Below, piece by piece: positions 27,785 through 35,700 of a stretch of DNA of 64,000 nucleotides. A program made the position numbers and the translations under genes. Source of the stretch: Candidatus Meridianibacter frigidus (GTDB lineage Bacteria; Vulcanimicrobiota; Vulcanimicrobiia; Vulcanimicrobiales; Vulcanimicrobiaceae); NCBI GenBank assembly GCA_003243975.1, contig QHBJ01000038.1, positions 53,091 to 117,090 of the forward strand, in the 5' to 3' direction. The notes beneath the pieces were generated by a model, which saw nothing but the letters and a program-made list of their open reading frames with translations, was not told the origin of the DNA and ran no database searches. How positions within the stretch are numbered: position 1 is the first letter of the stretch; each line of letters starts with the position of its first letter.

Positions 27785-29211
27785 AATGCTTTGTAGATGA
27801 CGTGCGGTGCCGGGGCATTCAGAATAGCAGTCGCCGAAACTACTAGGGTGGCGAGGGCGGTGTACCAAACGATTCGCACATACGGTGACCAGGGCAACGG
27901 TGACTGTGATCTTGCCTCCCGCGCACTCCAGTTCTGCATTGCATCAAGCAGCGCAAGAGCAGGCGCAGCGCCAAAAAGGAGTAGCATAGTTGCGAGGGCC
28001 GCCCCTGGCGCGCCGAGTTCCAACGCGATTTGGTGGAGTTGTGGCCATGTCGCCCAAAACCAGAGTGACGAGAGCGCAAACCAAGAAAAGGTCAAAGCAC
28101 GCGAAAATGCCTTATAGATGGAGCGTTCGCAGATAGCGTGATATTGGAGGCGCCCAAACTGCCGAAGCATCAAGATCTGGTAAAGTTTATTGACGCTAAC
28201 ACCCAAACCAAACATCACGCCGATAAAAATAAAACTTGCGGTTTGCCCATGCCAGACGCCCACAAAGAAGAAAGCGACAAAATACGCGACGACGCCAAGG
28301 ATCGGCTGCGCGCTTGGCTTCGGAAATCGATGCATCAGGCCGATAAAGAGTGGCGAGTATATGTAGGTCTTGATCCAGTTAGAAAGCGTCATGTGCCAGC
28401 GTCCCCAGAGTTCAATAAAGCCGCGCGATACGAAAGGACGGTTGAAATTTTCCGGAAGCTCCAGGCGCAGAAACCGAGCGATCCCGATGACAGTGTCCAT
28501 GTACCCCGAGAAATTGATATATATGTACACCGGGTAAACGGCCAGCATCAGCGCGGCAAATACCGCGCGCTCTCCCACCGCAGCGGACGTGATGGCTTCG
28601 GAAAGCGTTTTCTGATGAAGGGTAAGCAATAAAGGCGATACGATTGCCACCTTAAAAAAGCCCACAATAATTCGCTCAATCGCCCGTAAGGCAGCAGCGT
28701 CGTCAAGAACAGTGCCGCGTTGTGATCGTAAATAGTCAGGATACAATTGGATTGGGCCTGCAATCAACGACGGGAAGTTTAGGGTATAATTTATATAATT
28801 GATGATGCCGATGGCTTCCGGTAGAGAGTCCTGATAGGCGTCAATGATGAGGTGCACGATTCGAAATGAAACATACGACATTCCAACCATGAAGTAGCCA
28901 AACGGAAGGAGGGCACCAGGCGGGATGAATGTATAGCGCTTTAGCCAGCAGAAAGCGCCTACGAGCAACACGAGGATAGTCCAAAAGGCCGCTCGATTTC
29001 TCCAGTGTTCGACTACTTTGATGCTGACAAAGCCGAACAGAAGAAAGCTGCCGAACGGAATCAATGATAACGGAGCTAGCGTAAAGGATGCAACGCAAGC
29101 TAGATTTGCGATGAGCCAAACCCCCCGCCGCCACGCACTGCGCTGCGAAATGTTTATAAGGATGGCCACGAGGACCCCAAATGCGAGAAACGCGTACGAT
29201 GGAACGTTCAT
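27781..29211 (-). CDS. MBOAT-family membrane O-acyltransferase (AlgI/DltB-like)
   Basis: The 476-residue polytopic protein has about 11 hydrophobic segments and the MBOAT core: FVSRGFIELWGRWHMTLSNW with its conserved His, and FFVGVWHGQTASFIF with the second, catalytic His. It should pass an acyl group from a cytoplasmic donor across the membrane to the SGNH partner. The next gene upstream encodes an acyl carrier protein (27-base gap), which suggests an ACP-bound donor as in DltB. The region is AT-richer than most of the window. Confidence 0.9.
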   Translation of the reverse strand: MNVPSYAFLAFGVLVAILINISQRSAWRRGVWLIANLACVASFTLAPLSLIPFGSFLLFGFVSIKVVEHWRNRAAFWTILVLLVGAFCWLKRYTFIPPGALLPFGYFMVGMSYVSFRIVHLIIDAYQDSLPEAIGIINYINYTLNFPSLIAGPIQLYPDYLRSQRGTVLDDAAALRAIERIIVGFFKVAIVSPLLLTLHQKTLSEAITSAAVGERAVFAALMLAVYPVYIYINFSGYMDTVIGIARFLRLELPENFNRPFVSRGFIELWGRWHMTLSNWIKTYIYSPLFIGLMHRFPKPSAQPILGVVAYFVAFFFVGVWHGQTASFIFIGVMFGLGVSVNKLYQILMLRQFGRLQYHAICERSIYKAFSRALTFSWFALSSLWFWATWPQLHQIALELGAPGAALATMLLLFGAAPALALLDAMQNWSAREARSQSPLPWSPYVRIVWYTALATLVVSATAILNAPAPHVIYKAF

Positions 29212-29238
29212 GAACCTGAACCTTGGATCCGAGTCGCG

Positions 29239-29487
29239 CTACTGTTTTGACAGTTTCGAATCGATCAATTCCGCCAGTTCGCCAACGTTTTTTAGGCCGG
29301 ACATTTGCGACGCCGAGAAACTCACGTCAAATGCCTTCTCAACGCTAAATATCAGACGCAGGTGCGCAAAACTATCCCACCCGGGCACTTGATCTGCGGC
29401 CAAACCCGGGCGTGCCACGAGTGCATCGTCGTCAAACACATCGCGTAGAATATCGGTCAACCGCTCGTAGACGACTTCAATGGCCAT
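29239..29487 (-). CDS. Acyl carrier protein
   Basis: The 82-residue protein has the phosphopantetheine site GWDSFAHLRL with Ser39, and the four-helix pattern of carrier proteins. It is too divergent for fatty-acid AcpP, where the motif is DSLD, and resembles carriers that work with FkbH-like enzymes. It probably delivers an acyl or glyceryl group to the downstream MBOAT, charged by the FkbH-like protein encoded divergently. Confidence 0.9.
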   Translation of the reverse strand: MAIEVVYERLTDILRDVFDDDALVARPGLAADQVPGWDSFAHLRLIFSVEKAFDVSFSASQMSGLKNVGELAELIDSKLSKQ

Positions 29488-29537
29488 CTCGGCTATTGCT
29501 TCCCGCCGAGTCGTCTGCCGCTACCGCAGACCGCGAT

Positions 29538-29556
29538 AGGTTTTGTTGCAAAACCT
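29538..29556. promoter_or_regulatory. Perfect hairpin in the acp/fkbH divergent region
   Basis: AGGTTTTG and CAAAACCT (29538-29545, 29549-29556) form an 8-bp perfect inverted repeat with a 3-base loop, 51 bases before the acp start. It may be an operator for both divergent units. The rest of the 305-base gap (29488-29792) shows no gene I can support; a short minus frame there lacks family features. Confidence 0.4.
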
Positions 29557-29792
29557 GCACAACGTTCATGTTGAATCCTCCCGAGGACTATCAGAAAGGG
29601 ATTCTTTTCTTTTTCGTTCGACTTACGATGCTGCCCCTCTACGACACCCGCCCCTGCAACACCTGACCTTACGCTTGCGATGAAGCGTGCCCGGATCAAA
29701 CTCTGCAACCCGTGAAGGCGAAGGGCCGAGGTTTGCTCGAAATTCCCAACCTTGCGTTGATTAGGGACTTGAAATTTTTACTTGAGGGATGA

Positions 29793-31700
29793 ATGAGCAG
29801 CGCTCTTTACTCAGATCTCACCTGGCTTCCACCAACTCCGCCCGATTTTCGGCAGCGCGTCCGTCAACTTGCGTGCTCGACGGAGCCGGGACGCGAGGCA
29901 ATCCGGCTTTCGGAACACGCCCTCGACGAAAATCAATTGCGACAGCTCTCGAATGCCATCACCTTCCTTAGGAAAAAGGGCGCTTCCCTTTCACCTCTGG
30001 CTCCATTTAGACTCGGCGTCGTCGGCAACGGGACACTTGAGCTGCTCGTTCCCGCACTCGTAGCTAGCGCCGCGCGGTACGGCGTGATCCTTGAATGCAC
30101 GATAGCGGAGTACGGACAAATCATGCAAGAAGCCGCGTCCCCGAACTCGACCATCAATAAAGCCCGCGTTGATGCCGTACTAATCGCTCTGGACTATCGA
30201 GGGTTGTCCCTTGACTCAGACCTCAAGAGCGCATTGCCGCGTGTCGAGTCGGCGGTCGGTTTCATTGAGGCGCTTCGCGCGGGATTTCGAGAGCACGGGG
30301 CGATCTCTATCGTTCAGACTATTATCCCGCCTCCGGAGATGCTTTTCGGTAGCCTAGACCGTGCAGTCGAAGGCACTCCCCGCTGGCAGACCGTTGCGTT
30401 CAATAGTGCACTTACAAAGCAGGTACAGGGTGGCGAAGACGTTCTCTTCGATGTGGCTGCATTGGCGGAGACCGTCGGTTTGGCGAATTGGCTTTCCCCC
30501 GTCCAGTGGAACGTCGCAAAATTGCCATTTGACAGCAGAATGCTTCCGCTTTATGCGGACCACGTCGCTCGTATTATCGGTGCGCTGCGAGGCAAGAGCC
30601 GGCGATGCCTGATCCTCGACTTAGACAACACGGTGTGGGGCGGCATCGTAGGCGACGATGGAATCGAAGGGATCGTCATCGGTCAAGGAGATGCCACGGG
30701 GGAAGCCTACTTGGACATGCAACGTTTCGCGCTCGCTCTTCGAGAACGTGGCGTCATACTCGCGGTTTCCTCGAAGAATGATGACGCGATCGCACGCAAT
30801 GTATTCGCGCTGCATCCCGAAATGTTGCTGCGTGAGCACCACCTAGCCGTATTCCAAGTGAACTGGGACAATAAGGCGACAAATATCGCGGCCATCGCTG
30901 AGGGGCTCTCACTCGGCTTGGACTCGATGGTTTTTGTCGACGACAATCCGGCCGAGCGAAAACTAATTCGTGACATGCTTCCAGAGGTGGCGGTACCCGA
31001 ATTACCGGAGGACCCTGCGTTGTACGCGCGTACCATCGCAGCAGCCGGCTACTTCGAAACGACGAGCTTTAGCGAAGAGGATCGGCTGAGATCGGTTTTT
31101 TATGAACAGAATGCGCACGGCGTTTCACTTCAGCGACATGGAGCGGACCTCGATAGTTATCTAAGGTCGCTTGATATGGAGATTAGTTTTCGCCCCTTCG
31201 ATGCATTAGGCCGAAGTAGGATCGCACAGCTAATCAATAAATCAAACCAATTCAATCTAACGACGCGCCGGCGCACAGAAGCAGAAGTCGCCGAGCTTGA
31301 GAACGACGATAGGATTTTCACGCTGCAAGTTCGGCTGCGCGATGTATTTGGGGATAACGGAATGATCGGCGTTGTAGTCTGCAAACCCACGGCGCCGGAC
31401 ACGTGGGAGATAGACACATGGCTGATGAGCTGTCGGGTTTTGGGAAGGGGTGTAGAGTGCATGGTCCTCCGCGAACTGCTTTCTCACGCCCGCGAACGCC
31501 GGATCAATTTCCTAATCGGCGTCTATCTTCCGACGACGAAGAACGACTTGGTACGTAACCACTATCGCGGGCTCGGTTTTACGCTAATCTCGGGGGATGG
31601 ATCAGGAGCGACCAAGTGGCAACTCGATACGCAAGCCGAAATCGATACCGCGCCCATGCGCGTGGTGCGCGATGGCTTTCGATCGTATGCCGGCCCCTGA
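29793..31700 (+). CDS. FkbH-like HAD-superfamily protein
   Basis: The 635-residue protein has an N-terminal SGNH-like extension, a HAD-IIIC phosphatase domain beginning LILDLDNTVWGGIVGDDG (nucleophile near Asp276), motif MVFVDDNPAERKLI, and a C-terminal GNAT-like domain (about 455-600, FRPFDALGRSRIAQLINKSN, WLMSCRVLGRGVE). FkbH proteins take 1,3-bisphosphoglycerate and load glyceryl onto an ACP. The ACP gene lies divergently next door, so the pair could make glyceryl-ACP. Start ATG 29793 has GAGGG at 5 bases; an overlapping ATG at 29789 is out of frame. Confidence 0.93.
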   Translation: MSSALYSDLTWLPPTPPDFRQRVRQLACSTEPGREAIRLSEHALDENQLRQLSNAITFLRKKGASLSPLAPFRLGVVGNGTLELLVPALVASAARYGVILECTIAEYGQIMQEAASPNSTINKARVDAVLIALDYRGLSLDSDLKSALPRVESAVGFIEALRAGFREHGAISIVQTIIPPPEMLFGSLDRAVEGTPRWQTVAFNSALTKQVQGGEDVLFDVAALAETVGLANWLSPVQWNVAKLPFDSRMLPLYADHVARIIGALRGKSRRCLILDLDNTVWGGIVGDDGIEGIVIGQGDATGEAYLDMQRFALALRERGVILAVSSKNDDAIARNVFALHPEMLLREHHLAVFQVNWDNKATNIAAIAEGLSLGLDSMVFVDDNPAERKLIRDMLPEVAVPELPEDPALYARTIAAAGYFETTSFSEEDRLRSVFYEQNAHGVSLQRHGADLDSYLRSLDMEISFRPFDALGRSRIAQLINKSNQFNLTTRRRTEAEVAELENDDRIFTLQVRLRDVFGDNGMIGVVVCKPTAPDTWEIDTWLMSCRVLGRGVECMVLRELLSHARERRINFLIGVYLPTTKNDLVRNHYRGLGFTLISGDGSGATKWQLDTQAEIDTAPMRVVRDGFRSYAGP

Positions 31701-31732
31701 TCTGTTCCCCGTTCGATCCTGGCGACGCGCGA

Positions 31733-33628
31733 TCAATGCAACCATGGCCTATCGTGTATCAATCTTTCGGCAATTGCCTTCCCAAGCAAAGCATTACCAT
31801 ACGTGGTAAAATGGCCGTCAAGCGATAGATATATCGGCCGGTGCTGCGGCGACCGCTCGTCCGCGTAGAAAATCTGCCACGCGTTCAGCCAATTGACCCC
31901 CGAGCGCTCGAACGGTTCCGTCATGAGTTTTTCGCGCGTGCCGTCGGGATTCTGGCGCTGGTCAAAATAATCAAGCATTCCAGGGAGCGTCTGTTCGGCG
32001 AGCCCCATTTCGTGACTTAAGGGATGAAGGACAAACAGAATAGGAACGTGCGCAGATTCAACCGAGCGCTGAAGACTTAGAAGGTCCGCCTTCAACCTTG
32101 GCTGCCACATGTCGGCGGCGGCATGAAGCGGTTCTGCCTCCAAAGAAACTCCGTAGGAGTCGCGTATCGTAAAACCGCTTAGCTGCACTACAATGGCATC
32201 GACGAACCTCGCTTCAATTAAGAAGTCGATATAGCTGCGCATCGCGGCAAACGAGGAGCCCATGCGAACCGGCAAGACGCGGGGATTCTTATGCAGTGCT
32301 ATCAGCGACGGCTCCTTGCTCAGTGCTCGCTCTAGCTGACCGCCTACAGAATCACCAAACAGTCCGTCACCCCAGATGGTTGAAGGCCCGACGAGCGCAA
32401 TGCGATAATCATTTCGTTCAAACTGAACGTCGGGCAATGTGCCGACAGACGGATAAAAGGGTTGACGCCGATCAATGTTCCTTATGAGCCGAATTCTTTT
32501 GTTACCGGAATCGGCAACTGCCACGACCCCATCGGCGCGAGCCGCGATACCCATAGGTGAATCAAAGCGGGATTCGTCGGACGTGCCGTCCTCAAAGCCG
32601 CCGCCAAGTTTTGCCGCATCGTTAATACGACGGCCACCAATCGGTTCCAAATCCAGCGTGTTTTGGTTAACATAAAGTACCGTGTGTGAAACGACATCCG
32701 TAAAAACCACGCCCGGTTCGTCAATAGTCGACACCGAATACGGGTATCCGATTTCGCGTTGACCATGCACGTTAAGGGTTTCAACGCCTGGCGTCGGCGG
32801 CGAAAGAGGATAGCGGATGGAGCCCGAAGGGAAACGAGAAATGGCGGCCGCGAGATTGCCTTTTTTCAGAGTCGCCAGGTCGATCCTCCAAAGACCCTCG
32901 ACATTTGTAACCCAAAGCGTTGGGGTCGCATTGGCTTTTGCGAGAGCTACAGCCAGCGGATTCTTTATCGGAAGCGGAAGAGTTGAGACTTCACCATCTG
33001 GGGATATGTGCCGGATTCCCGTTAACTTACTATCCGCGACGTATACCCCGCCCGCCGCGTCGACAGCAATGCCAACCGGGCGGTTGAACGATGCGATGCT
33101 GACGGGCCCATCGATGCTTCCAGGCCGCGAGGGGCCGCCGGCGAGAGTCTTGACTAGGCCGCCGGCAGTAATGGTGCGCACGCAATGATTCAGCGTATCG
33201 GCGACATATAGCGTATCCTCAGGCCCGACGGCAATGGACATGGGCAAATTAAAGCGGGCGGAGCTGCCGTCACCATCGGCGTACCCACCGCGAACCCACA
33301 AACCCGTCGCCAAAAGCTCGCCTGAGCCGGCAACGGTTCGAACGGTGCCGTCGGGTAGGATCACTCGAATGCGCTGCGCTCCCGCGTCCGCAACAAATAA
33401 TTGGTTTCGCGATCCCCATGCGACCGCTACGGGAAGAACAAACGATGCGCTCACGGCCCGCCCGTCTCGAATGCCAGCTTTTCCGGAGCCGGCCAGGGTC
33501 GATACGCTTGCAGCCTCCGCGACCAATACACTGCGCGCACCAACGATGCCAGCAGCGCAAAGAAAGATGAATACTTGCGCGAGAAGTGTGGCGCCTTTGA
33601 TTCGAGCAGCATGCGCTACGCAGTGCAT
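31733..33628 (-). CDS. Secreted NHL-repeat propeller fused to an SGNH-like domain (copy 1)
   Basis: The 631-residue protein has a signal sequence (about 10-40), an NHL beta-propeller of five or six blades at about 40-385 (repeats such as LPMSIAVGPEDTLYVADTLN with HCVRTI), and a C-terminal SGNH-like domain at about 400-631. That domain has VGPSTIWGD at the block I position and LDGHFTTYG as a DxH block V, closer to AlgJ/AlgX-type than to classic lipases. Two paralogues follow at 35.7-39.4 kb. Copy 1 is divergent from the small secreted protein gene at 33.7 kb. It may act on or recognise an extracellular glycan; that role is inferred. Confidence 0.8.
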   Translation of the reverse strand: MHCVAHAARIKGATLLAQVFIFLCAAGIVGARSVLVAEAASVSTLAGSGKAGIRDGRAVSASFVLPVAVAWGSRNQLFVADAGAQRIRVILPDGTVRTVAGSGELLATGLWVRGGYADGDGSSARFNLPMSIAVGPEDTLYVADTLNHCVRTITAGGLVKTLAGGPSRPGSIDGPVSIASFNRPVGIAVDAAGGVYVADSKLTGIRHISPDGEVSTLPLPIKNPLAVALAKANATPTLWVTNVEGLWRIDLATLKKGNLAAAISRFPSGSIRYPLSPPTPGVETLNVHGQREIGYPYSVSTIDEPGVVFTDVVSHTVLYVNQNTLDLEPIGGRRINDAAKLGGGFEDGTSDESRFDSPMGIAARADGVVAVADSGNKRIRLIRNIDRRQPFYPSVGTLPDVQFERNDYRIALVGPSTIWGDGLFGDSVGGQLERALSKEPSLIALHKNPRVLPVRMGSSFAAMRSYIDFLIEARFVDAIVVQLSGFTIRDSYGVSLEAEPLHAAADMWQPRLKADLLSLQRSVESAHVPILFVLHPLSHEMGLAEQTLPGMLDYFDQRQNPDGTREKLMTEPFERSGVNWLNAWQIFYADERSPQHRPIYLSLDGHFTTYGNALLGKAIAERLIHDRPWLH

Positions 33629-33723
33629 TCTGAACCTATTTTTGTCAAAGCGGAAAGAGGACCTTTCCCAAACTGGCGGAACCTTCGCACGACTTTGTCG
33701 CTGCGCGGCCGGTTGGAGATTCC

Positions 33724-34218
33724 TTGAAAAGAATGTCGCTCGCTTTTCTCAGTGTTTTTATGTTCGCATTTTTCGCTGACGCTAACATGTCGCTTGCGGA
33801 AACTGCGGTACCGGGACATGCGGTCCTGGCAAGGCCGGACGGTGCCGCCCTCATCATCTGGGATGCGAGTCGCGTTGTGGCGATGGTTGTCCGCAGTACC
33901 ATGAGCGATCGTGCGGCGAACCACTTGCTGGAACTAGACTCAATCAAAGTACTCGCGAGAATGCTACCGCTCATCGACTCACGTGCCTCTTCAGCCACGG
34001 TCCGGGTCGTGTACAGTCTAACGGGCGCAGTGAGTCCGGTCTACGGCACTGTAACCTTTGCGGGCGTTGAACATTACTCTGCGCTAACGGCCGATGCCAA
34101 GAGTTTAGCCAACTGGAAGAAGATGCACACCCCTGAATCCATCTTCCCATGGTTTCGGTACATCGTTCTAGGAAAACTGCCACCGCGCACGGCGGGAACG
34201 GCGTTTCCTTCGCACTGA
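33724..34218 (+). CDS. Small secreted protein, family paired with NHL-SGNH proteins (copy A)
   Basis: The 164-residue product has a signal peptide (1-26) and an exported domain of unknown fold. Its ALIIWDASRVVAMVV matches AVVFWDATPYVERFV in the protein encoded at 39374-39844, and the order of helices and strands after it looks alike, so the two are paralogues. I recognise no database family. The start is TTG at 33724 (GGAGA at 4 bases) or ATG at 33733. It is divergent from NHL-SGNH copy 1; the other paralogue is co-transcribed with copies 2 and 3. Confidence 0.7.
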   Translation: MKRMSLAFLSVFMFAFFADANMSLAETAVPGHAVLARPDGAALIIWDASRVVAMVVRSTMSDRAANHLLELDSIKVLARMLPLIDSRASSATVRVVYSLTGAVSPVYGTVTFAGVEHYSALTADAKSLANWKKMHTPESIFPWFRYIVLGKLPPRTAGTAFPSH

Positions 34219-34284
34219 ACCGCGTAGTGCTTCCTCCATCAAGTTTCGCCGCTACTGGGAAACCCGATCAGAAGTGAGCGGCCG

Positions 34285-35061
34285 ATGCTAATGAACAGCG
34301 CATCCACGGGGAGCGAGTTGTACCTCGACCTGCTCAAAAAGATCCTTACGAATACCTTGCATGCGACGGAACCCGACGTTGACGAGATCCAAGAAAGATT
34401 CGTCATCCAGTTCCTGCACCACTATATTCAGGGACCTGCCATATCAATGCTTCCCCGTTGCAGATTGGACAATTTGCAGGCCTGCCTCACTGACGTCATC
34501 GCACGAAACATCCCTGGCGATTGCATAGAAACGGGGGTCTGGCGCGGCGGCGCCGCGATTTTTATGCGCGCGGTCTTGAGAACGTACAACGAAGCGGACC
34601 GGCTTGTGTGGGTAGCCGACTCCTTCGAGGGCTTGCCCGAGCCGGACGCCGAGCGGTTCCCTCGAGAGGCGAAGGCATATCACGGCGCAATGATGCGAAA
34701 GGCGTTTGATCATCTTGCAGCAAGTCTTGAAGAAGTACAGGCAAACTTCAAGGCATTCGGACTCCTCGATGACAATGTGCGTTTTCTAAAGGGCTGGTTC
34801 AAAGACACGCTGCCGAAAGCGCCGATCGAACGGCTGGCAGTGATGCGACTTGATGGCGACTACTACGAATCTACGATGGATGCGTTGACGAATCTGTACG
34901 ATAAAGTCTCCATCGGCGGCTACGTTATCATCGACGACTACGGCGAAGACAGCTGGACGTACTGCCGCCAAGCCGTCGACGAGTTCCGGAAATTGAGGGG
35001 AATCAGCGACCCGATGGTCCAGGTGGATCGCCCCTGCTTCTTCTGGCGACGTTCAGCCTGA
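34285..35061 (+). CDS. TylF/MycF-family O-methyltransferase
   Basis: The 258-residue S-adenosylmethionine-dependent enzyme shows GDCIETGVWRGGAAIFMRAVL (cofactor site, about 72-92), WVADSFEGLPEPD, and metal-binding acids in LAVMRLDGDYYESTMDAL and GGYVIIDDYG. Relatives methylate sugar hydroxyls in macrolides and surface glycans, so a glycan O-methylation role is likely here. Starts at 34285 or 34291 are both possible. It follows the small secreted protein gene on the same strand by 66 bases. Confidence 0.92.
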   Translation: MLMNSASTGSELYLDLLKKILTNTLHATEPDVDEIQERFVIQFLHHYIQGPAISMLPRCRLDNLQACLTDVIARNIPGDCIETGVWRGGAAIFMRAVLRTYNEADRLVWVADSFEGLPEPDAERFPREAKAYHGAMMRKAFDHLAASLEEVQANFKAFGLLDDNVRFLKGWFKDTLPKAPIERLAVMRLDGDYYESTMDALTNLYDKVSIGGYVIIDDYGEDSWTYCRQAVDEFRKLRGISDPMVQVDRPCFFWRRSA

Positions 35062-35068
35062 CATCGCT

Positions 35069-35312
35069 TTACGGCCCCCGCCTCAATCTCGCAAAGGTTT
35101 GCTCAAGGAAGTGCAAACGCGTAGACGTTCGCGTTTCCGTCGGTTGCGTAGACTCCGCTGGGCACGATGGCCGGCGAGGCCGATGGCAGACTCGGGAACG
35201 CGTGATCTCCACAAAACGCGTGCCGTTCTGAAAATTGAAAGCGCCAAGCGGAATCGTTATCCGCAAAGGCGACTCCGTTCACGTGCAAAGCCTTACAGAC
35301 TCGCTGACTCAA
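35069..35312 (-). pseudogene. Decayed secreted-protein remnant (propeller-like end)
   Basis: Minus-strand reading gives LPSASPAIVPSGVYATDGNA followed by VYAF, like the last blade of a PQQ/propeller protein, while a second frame gives IPLGAFNFQNGTRFVEI. The switching frames and lack of a full domain indicate decay. Homology is weak and the call is tentative. Confidence 0.35.
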
Positions 35313-35342
35313 ACGTTGGCACTGACGCGCAATAGTATGGCT

Positions 35343-35520
35343 TTAGGCCAGGTGAGGCCTCACTGAACGTATGAGCAATTGGGATTGGGCAGCGCTAGCA
35401 CCATTGCTAATTTCAGAGTACACATAGTTTGCTAGCGCCTGCTGCCCCGCCTGATTTGGATGAATTCCGTCAGGAAAAAGGTTGGCCGGATTTGTAGGTT
35501 CATTGCTGACCAGGCGGCGT
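35343..35520 (-). pseudogene. SGNH/GDSL hydrolase C-terminal remnant
   Basis: The stretch NLFPDGIHPNQAGQQALANY is a classic block V of SGNH hydrolases (DGIHPN, Asp and His about position 35463-35471). Only the last 55 or so residues remain. Upstream of it the sequence becomes the end of a transposase on the other strand, so the gene was probably cut by insertion and deletion. It is not a copy of the NHL-SGNH proteins, whose block V differs. Confidence 0.6.
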
Positions 35521-35579
35521 CGGAGATGAACGATCCCGGCGCGTTGAAAGTGTCCATTTGCTTTTCTGTCCAGCCGGTC

Positions 35580-35678
35580 GCGGTCTTTACGTTCGCGATG
35601 TTCCGTGGCGATCTCTGGGTTTTCGATTACAACAAAGTCCGCCCGCATAGCTCACTTGGCTACCCCACGCCCAGGTAG
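35580..35678 (+). mobile_element. IS3-family transposase 3' remnant
   Basis: The plus-strand frame ends YNKVRPHSSLGYPTPR and a stop, matching the conserved C-terminal end of IS3-family OrfB integrases (YNxxRPHSSLGYxTP). Residues before it (RGDLWVFD) fit the same end; further upstream homology vanishes. No complete transposase or terminal repeats were found. It marks an old insertion in the 640-base gene-free gap (35062-35700). Confidence 0.7.
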
Positions 35679-35700
35679 TATTGGGAATCCGTAACGATCC

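Noticed and set aside
29493..29708. Minus-strand 70-codon frame upstream of acp
   Set aside because: No ribosome binding site, no domain, lies across the divergent control region.
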